The position numbers and the translations under genes were made by a program. A stretch of 64,000 nucleotides of DNA from Gnetum montanum (Eukaryota > Streptophyta > Gnetopsida > Gnetales > Gnetaceae): the NCBI GenBank assembly GCA_015680685.1, contig MNCI01000071.1, forward strand, positions 199,898 to 263,897, in the 5' to 3' direction. Below the pieces are notes generated by a model. The model was given only the letters and a program-made list of their open reading frames with translations, was not told the DNA's origin and ran no database searches. Within the stretch, counting starts at the first letter, position 1; the number at the start of each line of letters is the position of its first letter. This document shows, piece after piece, positions 45,399 through 56,121 of the stretch.

Positions 45399-46724
45399 AT
45401 TAATATTAGAGAAAACCATGACCCAAGGGCCATTTAGAACCATGGGTCAACTACAACATGAACTTGATGATAAACCATGATCACGACATAGGGAAAGTCA
45501 TTGATCATTATCAAATGCACCATATGTATGATATGTAAGCCAAAAAATACCTTTCCATTGATTTCATGAACAATGGATTAGACATCTACAAAAGAAATAG
45601 ATCCCACCAACTAACAAAATTCTTTCATGGATATCATTGACCAATGAAGATATGATTACATGTCATCAAGATTCATCAATTACAAGAGATGTTGGTAAGA
45701 TAAGAATACACAAGTCAAGGAAAATTTTATCCATCTAAATACTATAAATATCAATTAATTAAGATCATTCTTAAGTTTCTCCCAAAACGTTAGTAACCAT
45801 GACGTGAATTGATCCTTTTTTGTTGAAACTTATTATCATAAGTGTTTAACCCTTGTAACTTGGCATTATTCATCTCACCTGAAATCTATGCACTAGCAAA
45901 TTCAAGTGATTCAATCTAAGATCATCTCATTCCAACTTAATCAATAATAGTTATTAACAAGACCTATAAGGAAATCGATACTTAGTGAATGATATTATCA
46001 TAATCTTCTGCTCAATACCTAATTAGGGTATGACCAGGAAATAAGAAGGTATAACCATCATACTTGTTAAATTATAATATATAAATATTATATTGCTATC
46101 CTAAGTCTGGTACATCATTTACAATAAAATCCAAGTAATCTAGAAGATCTCAAGTTACCCATATGTCAACCTAGTAATGTTGTTTTGGTAGAATAAGCTA
46201 GTTGGATGTTTCAAAATCTTGAAAACATTAGCTTATTTTTTAAACCTAAGACTATGTCTAATGCATAGTACTCATCAAGATGATTCCAATGGTATAAATT
46301 TCATCTTGATTGGAGTTATTGTTTAAAAGATATTATTTTTTTAAGTTTCTTGTTATGCATGCATTAAAATAATATTAAATTATTATTAAAAATATAATAT
46401 AAAATAAAATAAAATTTAAAAATAGAAGAGAGTGGGACGTTATGAGTTCAAATAAAATCATTTTATAAAAATTAATGATATATTACAAAAAAATTATGAA
46501 GCCTTAAGAAGGCTAGGGCAATGTGGCAATGAGAGAGTTGGCCTTCCATGTGGAAATGTCCTATCACCATTACGATTAGTTCTACTACCATCTACCATGC
46601 CTCTACTACCCTAGCACATGCCACTCATCATTGTTGTCTATTCCACCACCACCCTTTGTTTCTTCGTCCACGTTGCCTTGCACTCATCTTCAACTATCTT
46701 TTGTAGTGTTAGCAAACATCAATA
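45399..46724. other. Unassigned AT-rich DNA
   Basis: No gene recognised. ACTATAAATATC at about 45,740 resembles a TATA box, but no element boundary was established. Confidence 0.4.
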
Positions 46725-46995
46725 GACACTGATGGTGCCATAGATAATTACCTTTTTTGGCACTTCAATGGACACAAATGATTCTATAGATAACTGCCCC
46801 ATTTAAAGCTCTATGGACACCAATAGCGTCATAGATAACTACCTCTTTTAGCACTTCATGGACATTGATGGCATCATGAATAACTATCCCTTCTGGCACT
46901 CCATGAACAATGACAATGCTATGGATAATTTCTCTTTCTATTACTCTATAGACATTGATATCATTGTGGATAACTATCCCTTCTAACACCCTCTA
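46725..46995 (-). repeat. 45-bp minisatellite, six units, in-frame
   Basis: Units start at 46,725, 46,771, 46,816, 46,861, 46,906 and 46,951. All but the first are exactly 45 bp. On the minus strand 75 codons stay open (46,989-46,765) as repeats of about 15 residues, for example VPEGIVIHDAINVHE and VLKEVVIYDAIGVHR. It is not recognised as part of a known protein. Confidence 0.85.
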
Positions 46996-47039
46996 GTACC
47001 ATTATAGTAAGACCCTTGTTCTTTTGTGCATTGGATTCC

Positions 47040-47190
47040 TACACTGCATGGATCACTAGTGAGGGTCATGTAGGCCTTGTGAAGGACCATGCAAGCCCTT
47101 GGACTAGCAATGCAGGCCTTCCCTAGGCTATGTAAGCCCTTATGTGGGCTATGCAAGCACTGTGTGGGCCACAAAGGCCTTGGTATGAGG
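47040..47190. repeat. Degenerate repeat of about 21 bp
   Basis: Units such as CTATGTAAGCCCTTATGTGGG, CTATGCAAGCACTGTGTGGG and CAATGCAGGCCTTCCCTAGG alternate. The minus strand is open with heptad-like CLHSPHK/GLHSLGK/ACIASPR. Confidence 0.65.
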
Positions 47191-47195
47191 TGCAT

Positions 47196-47553
47196 CCATC
47201 CACCTAGTTAATGCTAGCCTTACTAAGGGATGCATAGGCCTGAGAATAGGTCACCTCCACACCCAACAGGCCATCATCCACTACCATTTGCTACTAACAC
47301 CACCAACATGGATGTCCTTCCACCATCACCACTGCCACCCACCATTTCCACACATTCCAAACACATCCTATTGACCCTAAAAATGATCATGTAGGAGCTA
47401 CCCACCACAACGTTGAATGTTATTGCTACCACTCTTCTTAGGATCACTACAATTGCCACTCTTCTCATGCATCCTACCTATAGCTGCTATGCCTTGTAGC
47501 CACCATTGACATTCCTACCACAACAACTACCCCTACCTCAGTGACAGGAAAAT
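47196..47553. other. CAC/ACC-rich low-complexity stretch
   Basis: Rich in CACCAC, TACCAC and CATCC words. No gene seen. Confidence 0.4.
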
Positions 47554-47645
47554 TTTTCCATCAACTAATGAGAAATTTAAAATTTTCCATCAACCAATAG
47601 AAACTTTGAAGTTTTCCATCAACTAACAGAGAATTCAAAATTTCT
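47554..47645. repeat. Three tandem units of about 30 bp
   Basis: TTTCCATCAACTAATGAGAA, TTTCCATCAACCAATAGAAA and TTTCCATCAACTAACAGAGA begin consecutive units at about 47,555, 47,584 and 47,613. Confidence 0.8.
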
Positions 47646-47710
47646 GTCCATTGGAACATTAGTTTAAAATTAGGAATATGGGAAAAAAATTTAGAAAAAA
47701 AAGGAATTTA

Positions 47711-47815
47711 ACCCATTAGGAGCATGTGAGATAAGAATTCTGTAATTAAGCATGCTCATCCTAGAGTACTACTAGGATGGATGACCTTTTGATAAGTATT
47801 TTTTTTTTTGCACCA
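47711..47815 (+). pseudogene. 5S rRNA-derived sequence
   Basis: The segment aattaagcatgct...tagagtactactaggatggatgacc follows the plant 5S rRNA core closely. Counterparts are AGTTAAGCGTGCT, AGAGTAGTACTAGGATGG and GTGACC, and ATAAGAATTC corresponds to ATCAGAACTC. A T-run (47,799-47,809) then GCACC ends it. The 5' third is poorly conserved. It may be a decayed 5S gene, a processed copy, or part of a Cassandra-type TRIM whose LTRs carry 5S sequence. It ends about 20 bp before the TE-6 LTR. Confidence 0.75.
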
Positions 47816-47836
47816 AATGTTCTAGACCTTACAAGT

Positions 47837-48739
47837 TGATGAGTTTTGATTTGTCGCATCAACTAGGTCCCATTGATGAGGCCCCTTTGACATAGTCAAT
47901 TGCGTCAACATAGCCTCATTAACTAGGCCCTTTCAATGCAGGGGTCTATCCTAGTCTATAAATACGTGCTTGCCAATTGCATTTATGGGGATGTCTTGTT
48001 GTAGTAGTAGTAGAGCTGTTGTAGTTTTTCCATTTGAGAGTTAGAATATTTTCTTGAGTGCTCGTAGTAGGAGTCATTGAGTATACAAATCTTTATTCGA
48101 GCATTGTTGTACCTGAACATGAAAGTGTGTGCAGTAATAAAGACAAGCTTTCTAATAAACCTTGTAGCATTCAGGATAGATTAAATATTTCATTTATGCA
48201 TTTAATGTTTTCAATTATTTATTAAATTTTTTTTAGTAATTAAGCTAATGAATTAATTAAGCAAGATAAGCTAGATAGATTAAACACATAAGTATGGCCT
48301 CTTTGAGCATAACACATATTCACTTGGTAAACCCAACAATGTTATTACTTGGTATGCCTAGTAGTGTAGTGCTTGGTAACCAAGTAGTAGATACATGGGT
48401 TTAGGATGTGTGTGGAAAGTGGGACCAGATACTTATGTTAGGACTACTTAGATACTAGTTAATCAGTTAAATTAAATTAGTTAATCCAATTACTTTATCT
48501 TTCTTTAAACACCAAAATCATAAAATACAAAATGTTAAAGATCAAATACCTCAATTACACTTAACTATACTAGTGTACATCATAAGTGTAATTGGGAAGA
48601 AAATGAATGGCCTTAAGGTAATATTCACTTCCTAGAAGACTAGTGCACTAGAAACTATAAAGTCCATGGAATTCAACTAAATTGCAAGTGAACATTTGTG
48701 ATTCGTATGTTTGGGCAAGGGGTACCTTGCCGCTCATCA
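47837..48739 (+). repeat. 5' LTR of TE-6
   Basis: 903 bp, tgatgagttt to cgctcatca. U3 begins with short CCATTGATGAGGCCC/TAGTCAATTGCGTCAAC repeats. TATA box at 47,957-47,964, AATAAAG near 48,135. Confidence 0.88.
47957..47964 (+). promoter_or_regulatory. TATA box of TE-6 LTR
   Basis: TATAAATA about 120 bp into the LTR, matching the position in the TE-7 LTR (60,029-60,036). Confidence 0.65.
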
Positions 48740-48740
48740 T

Positions 48741-48759
48741 TGGCATCGTTGCTAGGGAC
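48741..48759 (+). other. Primer binding site of TE-6 (tRNA-Asp type)
   Basis: TGGCATCGTTGCTAGGGAC, one base after the LTR. It is the tRNA-Asp-complementary site with three C/T or G/A-type changes. Confidence 0.78.
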
Positions 48760-48893
48760 TTTCTTTGTTTAAACATGTGCTATTTAGGTTTAGTGAATAT
48801 CATTAATATTATTGTATGAACCTTAAGGTCAATATCATTCCCACTATACATAGAATTATAAAATCACACTGAAATTTTATTTCATATTACAAA

Positions 48894-51320
48894 ATGTCTT
48901 GTTATTCTTACAAGTGTGAAGATGTCAAACTACTAGTCCAACAAGAGTGCAAAGTGGTATATACTCATCTAGATGAGTATGTATTAGACTTTATCTTCAT
49001 CTTACATCAAAATGAACAGCTTCGATGGCATGATATGGATGGCAACATTGTCTTTCCCCCTAATCGATCTGTGCCTAGGATGCTTTTTCAAATCCTTAAA
49101 ATGTTGAGCATTTCAAATCTTCCCACTGAAACACAACGCAAGAGAGATCGACATCAGGAGAAGTACCATGAAGTTATGAAGTGGAAACATTTTAATAATT
49201 CCTTATTCCTACTAGATCAAGATAACAATGGTGATCCTCCCTTTGAATATTCTCAACATGAAGATTCTCCACCCCTTGTTATTGGTAATGAGGGCCTGAC
49301 CCTAAATATGTGGTCAACTATTCATAAAACAAGTTCAAGAAAAAGTGACAATGAAGGTAGGGACTCAGGTAAACATCACAATAGCAAGGGAGATAGGGAT
49401 GGTGATCTTAATGAGTGGAATCATGGTGGTGAACACCATAGTGGTGGTGATGGTCCACCTTCCTCTTCATCTGGTTCTGAGCATTCCTCTTCATTTTCCA
49501 ACTCTCAAAGAAGCCTTTATTGAAATAATCATGATGAGGGTGATCAACAAGACAACAATGATCATCAAGATCATTGAGAATGTAGAGGTGGTAGGAACCA
49601 TCATTGACATTATTAATACAATCATGATGAAGAACCTCTATTAGAGACTAGAAGTACGCTTAACATTGCAAAGGTAGTTAGAATTCGAACCAATCATATG
49701 AAAGATAGTTGGATCAAGTGCTTAGATATGAATAATATTCCAAGATTTGAGGGGGGATATAACTCTAATCCATAAACACATCTACAAGCTTTCCATGATG
49801 CCTATGTTTTACAGAACATAGATAATAAATGGCAAAAACTCAAGCTCTTCCCTAGGACACTCATCAAGATAGTTGAAAGCTAGTACCAATCCTTGGAGCT
49901 AGAATCTATTTGCAAATGGAGTACCATGTTGGAGCTATTCAATGACAAGTATCAAACGTACTCTAGAGTGTCTAACTTGAGAAGGAAAATCCAAGACTAG
50001 AAACAAGGAACACATGAACCCTTGGATGCCACTATGGGAAGATATTATTCACTCTTATACCGATGCCCTAGCCATGGTTATTTTCAAAGGGAACAACTTT
50101 GCCACATCATAGATGGGCTTAGAGTAGAAACTAGATGAACTCTTTGGGTGTATGCCCAAGGGAGACTATCTAAACTAAGAGCTCATCAGATCCAAAGGCT
50201 AATAAAGTAGGTAGTAAAAGAAGAAAGTGAGTTGCAAAAAAGGGAAAGTGTGGAAGAGTATAATAAGAACCCTTCTATTAGGAAGTGGGAGGTCCGATTT
50301 TGTGATAGGAGTCATTACTCAATGAAGTGATGAATAGAAATACCTTGTCCATCCAAAAATATATTTCTAATATTTTGGCAAATGTTGATAAATTATGGAA
50401 CTATTTGAATGAAAAATTCCAAACTACTATGAATATTTCTAAAGAATCCAAAGAGAAAAATAGTGATTGTAATCATAGAAGGAAGAAAGAAGCTAGACAT
50501 GCCTACTAAAGAGGTAAGGGCAAAGCTATTGCCATAGAGGAAGTTGTGGAGATAGAATCTAAAGAAGATGATGATTGTGACATTTGTCAATATGAACATC
50601 CAAAGGGATGTTACCCTATGGTGTCACACTTACAAGAGTTTGGGATGTATGCATTGAATCCTTGACTAGCATGTAGGAAAGCACCCAGACGATTACTTTA
50701 TCCTCAAGGCAACCTAAGACAATTCCACCAACAATAATAAGCATACTACTCAAGTGGACCTCCACCACAACCATATGAACAATACCAGTAGTGGCACTAA
50801 CCACAATTGTGGGGAATGTCACTTCTAAGGCAATAGTATCCTTACAAGCAACTAGATCCATACGAGTACTATGTTTATCAACCTATTTCTCCAAGAAGTT
50901 CTACAAGACATGCCTCATTTTGGCATGACTATTACCCTTCAGAGTACTACCAAACACATTCATCATCTACTCAAGGAGAAAACCCATATCCATACCACCT
51001 TCGATATCCATCTTCACACATCCCTCTGCCTTCTACCTAGTTACCTCTTGCAACATCCATGTAGGGTGAAATCCCTTCACAACTACAGCAATGAAATGCC
51101 ATGCAAGCTATATATTCACATTTGGCCTTCCAACCATGTGGTTCAGATAATTTATCCAAGAAATGACATTTTCTCCAATCCAATAGTCCTCCTAAACCCT
51201 CAAAATCTCATGTGGTTAGCCACCCTACATCTCCAACACCCTCATCCTCTACATCCAACATCTTTGAGTGCCCTTAAAACCAAATGTCACCTCAAATCCA
51301 TACTATGATGCTAACCCATG
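48894..51320 (+). pseudogene. TE-6 gag pseudogene
   Basis: ATG 48,894. The first 209 codons are open and hold DEYVLDFIFILHQNEQLRW and FPPNRSVPRMLFQ, then a Ser/His/Asp-rich stretch. Core: KLKLFPRTLIK, CKWSTMLELFNDKYQTYSRV and stop-KQGTHEPLDATMGRYYSLL (TGG to TAG at the stop). Finger CDICQYEHPKGC at 50,578-50,613, Tyr/Pro-rich tail to about 51,320. Several frame shifts. Confidence 0.87.
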
Positions 51321-51329
51321 CTATTTCTA

Positions 51330-52090
51330 ATTAGATTAAGGTTGGCCATCTTCCCATGAAATGATTTGACCCAAGAAGTCCACTCATTTACCTATAGATT
51401 ACTGAACATGATCCATGCAAGGCTCTTCTTGATTCTAGTTCTACTATTAACCTCATCTCCCATGACATGTACAAAGCATAGAATCTACCACCTCTCAAGA
51501 AGAGCAACATTAATTTGGAATTAGCAAACTAGTTAATTACTATCCCTTTAGGTTTAGTAGAGGACATTGTAACCACAGTTTGTGGGTGGTCCTATCCTAC
51601 CAATTTTCTAGTGATCAAGGTTGAGAATTGTAAAGGTGACTTTCCAATTATTATGGAAAGATCTTAGTTAAGCATGGTCGATGCATGAATGGGCATAAGG
51701 GACCTCTCATTGAAAATATCCAAGGAAAATTAATTTGGATAGTTGGAGAAGAAGCCTATTCTATACATGGCATATAATGATAATGAGTGCAATTGTGTGC
51801 AAAAGATTTGGTCCATCAAAAGTACATACCTTAAACCATGCAATCAATCTACCCAAGAAATAGATATTCAATGGTGTTTGTATGTAGTAGCCACAAAACA
51901 AGAGGGCACCTAGTGGCTGACAACTAACTTAGAAAGTAGGACATTATGCATGGAACCAACTGAAAGCCTTACATGTGCTTATATTGAAGGCATGGATGAA
52001 CTTGAACAAGGTAATCACCAACTCTCTAATGATGAAACTAATGAAACCTATTGTGAAGAGTTGGAAATCCTTGATATCTTCAAGTAGGAG
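51330..52090 (+). pseudogene. TE-6 aspartic protease pseudogene
   Basis: Active-site loop KALLDSSSTINLIS at about 51,418-51,460 with Asp-Ser-Ser for Asp-Ser-Gly. Then ITIPLGLVEDIVTTVCGWSY and FPIIMERS (GRPW altered). The linker is acidic (DELEQ, NDETNETYCEELE) and ends near EPLEL. Confidence 0.82.
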
Positions 52091-52119
52091 CCCTTGGAGT
52101 TATTTTATGCTTGATAATT

Positions 52120-52760
52120 TCAAGTAAGAGCCCTTTAAGTAAGGATCATCCAAGGAATAACCCACCAACCAAAAATCATTAAAGACATTTAGTCATTCCT
52201 TGGACACATTGGCTACTACTAGCGATTCATAGAGAATTTTTCTAAGATTCCAAAACTATTGGTAGAGTTTACAAAGAAAGATGAAACTTTCATTTGGACC
52301 AGGGAATGTGAATAGGCATTCCAATAATTAAAGTAGAAACTTGTAGAAACACCAATTCTATAGGTACCAGACTAGTCTAGAACATGCCACATCATGATAG
52401 ATGCATCTAACTACATCCTAGGAGCTATGCTCACATAGTTGGATGATAAGAAACACCCATACTAGATCCACTATGAAAGCTGAAGCATTGTTGGGGCATA
52501 ATTAAATTATACCACCATGGAGGATGAACTAATGGCAGTGGTGTATGATCTTGAAAAGTTTAGGCACTATGTGCTTGGCTACAAAGTATTTGTGCACATG
52601 GACCATAGTGCAATCTACTTCCTCATGAACAAGCCAATGGTGAGCCCTTGTATCATATGGTGGCTTGTGATCTTGCAAGAATTTGATCTCATAATGGTAG
52701 ATAAAAAAGGGACTAAAATGTGATCACTAACCAACTCTCTTACTTAAGATGGGATAATAA
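52120..52760 (+). pseudogene. TE-6 RT C-terminal connection and RNase H pseudogene
   Basis: RIIQGITHQPKIIKDI-stop-SFLGHIGYY is joined almost directly to the protease linker, so the palm is missing as in TE-4. RNase H motifs: MIDASNYILGAML, EDELMAVVYD, HMDHSAIYFL (Asp kept). The frame closes after VDKKGTKM at 52,723. Confidence 0.87.
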
Positions 52761-52859
52761 AGAGGATGAGAGCTTACTCTCTGATCAGTTTCCAAATGAA
52801 CTCCTCTTTACAAGAGCAATAAATGACCAAACACCTACCAAAAAAACATGATACAATGG

Positions 52860-54060
52860 CATCCTCACCTATCTTCTTACTTAGGAGATGCAAAAAGATC
52901 TTGACTTTAGAAAGAAGCAAAAATTTATTCATCAGGCCAAATATTTTATAGAAATCAACAGACACCTTTACCAGGTGTGCATTGATGGCTTGATTCATTG
53001 GTGTGTCCCTCATGAAGATCAACTGTGCATTCTCTAGATGGTCCTTGCGGAGGCCACTATGTAGGGAGCTTCATGGCCATAAAAATCCTAATGGTAGGAT
53101 ACTATTGACCTAAAATCTTCAAGGATGCCCACCAATTTGCTTAATCTTGTGAATGTTATTAATGAGATGGTGTGATGACCACTCGAATGAAAGGTCCTCA
53201 ATACTGGATTCAACCATTGGATTCTTTTAACATATGGGGCATTGACTTCATGGATCCCATCACACCCATGTCCAATGGAAAGGCATATATCATCATAGCA
53301 ATCAACTACTACATAAAATGAGCAAAAGTAGTAGCCATTACTGATTGTACATCATTCATGCTATTAGATTTATACAAAAAAATGTTATAAATAGGTTTGG
53401 GATGTCACGTGCACTAATTTTTGATAATGGAACTTATTTCATAGGTGCCACTTTTAGAAAATTAATGCAACACTTGGGGGTTGAACATAAATTAACAACA
53501 CCCTACACCCGCAAGCCAATGGTCAAGCAGAGGTAACTAATTGAGAATTCACAAGGATCTTAACAAGAACCATAAGAAAATATATGAGAGACTAAAGCAA
53601 CAAACTCAATGATGCCCTTTGGGCCTATCACTCAACATGGAAACTTCCTATTGGCTACTCTCCCTATGAGTTAGTGTACAGAAAACTTCCAACACTCTCG
53701 ATATAGTCTGAGCTCCATACACTCTCAACATCTTGTGATCTAGATATTGACCTAACTATAGCATAGAAATAAAGAATGATCAACTTGAATGTGCTAGATA
53801 AAAATCAATTTGTGGCCCTATCTTTGAATGAGGTGCACAAGGCATTCAACAAGCAACATCATGACCTCAAAATATGGAAAGTAACATTTCAACTAGGTGA
53901 TAAGGTTCTCTATTGAAACACCACACATGTACCCTAGAAGACAAAATTCCAAACATTGTGAGAAGGATCTTATATAATTTATCAAACCTTTTCTTCTAGG
54001 GCCATGTTAATTTACAAGCCTAAAAGCCCAGATAAAAAGAAATTGGTCAACATCCAATAA
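52860..54060 (+). pseudogene. TE-6 integrase pseudogene
   Basis: Heavily frame-shifted. Recognisable pieces: GIDFMDPI (first Asp), INRFGMSRALIFDNGTYF (second Asp kept) and FRKLMQHLGVEHKLTTPY. Then comes a one-base shift before the catalytic Glu segment (NGQAEV reads in another frame), then GYSPYELVY at about 53,660 and a GPF/Y-like end to 54,060. Confidence 0.85.
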
Positions 54061-55590
54061 GTAAAACCTTTCCTAGAACCAAGACAAGCCAATNATTTAA
54101 TTTTTTTCCCAAATTTGCACCATCATTAGTGCCTTTGAACTTTTTTTGATTATTTTACAATTTCTTATATATTTTACTTTATTTTGTTTTGTTTCAATGT
54201 GACTTTTCATTACTTTTACTAATAAAAGTGCTTTATTTCTATAGGACATGGTGCCACTATTGTTGTTTACTAATGATGGCTTGTGCTTAATGTTGTGATT
54301 GTCAATGTCTAGTTTCTATTTTTGAATTCTAATGTCTAATGACTATGACATGGTTTATTTTTCATGGAATAGGAAGTGAGTTCACATCATCCACCCACAT
54401 AATAAACTCTATGAATTTTCATATTATAGGAGTATGAGGTCCCTTCCATTAATGAAATTTTTAATCAATTAATGACCTTGGTAGTTCTGGAATTGGGAAC
54501 GATTCAAAGGTTTGTAGAGGGTGTGACTTCAAGGGGACTCAATACTCCTTGTACTCTTCTACTTACTTGAGTGTGTGGGTATTCTTCATGAACTTCCTAC
54601 CATTCCATTTCAACCACTAATAGAAAGTGAAACAAAGTTTTTGCATGGTATGGTTCCCATCCAAATATTCAAAAAAAATGATGGAAATTCAAAGAACATC
54701 CCTTAGAAACAATAAATGAATAAGTCTTTGCATGGTGTGGTTCCCATTTTAGAAAAAAAATATGATGGGAATTCAAAGCACGTCCCTTAGAAAAATAAAC
54801 AAGCTACAAGCACTGATTATGGGACTAGAAAGAGATGCATCCATGCCTAAAGGTTCCCTCTAAATAAGACCCTCTCTCTCTCACTTCTTACTTTTCTTTT
54901 CTTCTCTTTTTGGAATTGTTGTTGTTTTATGGAAGTACTCTTGTGCCTTGAGTGGGTCGATCGATCTTGGACTGGCAATGCGAAGTCACTAAAAGAGGCT
55001 GGTTTTGGTCTAGACTAAGGATAGATCTTCTTAGGTCATTTTAAAAACATATTCCACAAGGGAATTCTTACAACCTCAATTCAAGATTCCATCTAACCTT
55101 CTTAGTCATTCATCTATGCTACCATAACTCACCTCACTACTATTTTCTATGTTATGCTCGATGTCTTAGTTTGATGTGTTGGAATTCTTAGATAGATTCT
55201 CTTTGGTTGGTCCTTAACTTTTCATGACCATTAATCAAGTATGGGGCCCAAAAATGCCTTAGTTGAGGTTATGTAAGGGCAAAAAGGGCATGAGCTTGCA
55301 ATGGAGAGGACCCACTTGTATATCTCTTGGTTTGATTAGTTAAGTCCCTTACCTTCAACATTGTTACAATCATATCTTTCACATATTCCATTGTGCACAC
55401 CACTTTGTGCTCCTTGAACTCTCATTTTCCATCCCATTTTTACCATTTTCCTAATTTTCTTAATTTTTGGGACTTCAACATCCTCTTCTCAAATTTTCAT
55501 CATGTTCGTGGTTGTTTGGGCTTCCATTTGATAATTTTTTTCAAAATCTCTTTGTAATTTTCAAGTTTCAACCAAGTCAATGAAAGTCAA
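54061..55590 (+). other. Non-coding region downstream of TE-6 integrase
   Basis: Patches match the 3' region of TE-4 and TE-3 (gcaatgcgaagtcacta; gggcatgagcttgcaatgga; ttgcatggt.tggttcccat, the last twice). An unresolved base lies at 54,094. Confidence 0.6.
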
Positions 55591-55596
55591 TGGTGG

Positions 55597-55685
55597 TCAA
55601 TAGCTACATCGACAAGGCCCCATCGACACAGTGGACCACATTGACTAGGCCCTGTCAATGTAGTACAAAAATACTATAAATATCA
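55597..55685 (+). promoter_or_regulatory. Internal copy of the U3 promoter segment
   Basis: AAGGCCCCATCGACACAGT, then ATTGACTAGGCCCTGTCAAT, then ACTATAAATATC. It parallels the LTR segment ATTAACTAGGCCCTTTCAAT ... TCTATAAATACG at 47,910-47,966. It sits about 440 bp ahead of the third ORF and could drive it. Confidence 0.5.
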
Positions 55686-55837
55686 CTAAAAACCTAGGAA
55701 ATTTTTACATTTGGTCCATAATGCCCAAGGAATTTTTGCAATTTTTAAATCCCTAAACCTTCCTTGGCCTATAATTCTCACACCGTTTATCCAAATCACC
55801 CTATTCTTTGATCCTCCAATTATTGGAGGTAAGCTCT

Positions 55838-55852
55838 TAGTCATGGGGGTAG
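55838..55852 (+). other. Internal polypurine-tract copy in TE-6
   Basis: TTAGTCATGGGGGTA, identical over 13 or more bases to the tracts of TE-4, placed ahead of the third ORF. Confidence 0.7.
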
Positions 55853-56121
55853 CAAGCCCCAAGGTTTTGATGATAATTTTTTTGAAATTTTTTCTAAATC
55901 TCCTAAACGATTAAGTGATGAATGCTATTAACTCATTAATTCTTAAGAATTTAACCCTTCCAACAAATTTGATAAACCAAATTATTAAATTAATAATTAA
56001 CTACTTAATCTATCTAGCCATAATCACACCTTAGCCAAATGTGATCCCCTCATGAGACAAAGTATTCTAGTCATTCGAAGTTACATAATAATTACTAATT
56101 CATTGTTCTGTGTGATTACAG

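Noticed and set aside
47711-47815. Functional 5S rRNA gene
   Set aside because: The 5' third is not alignable and several conserved bases differ, so it is a derivative.
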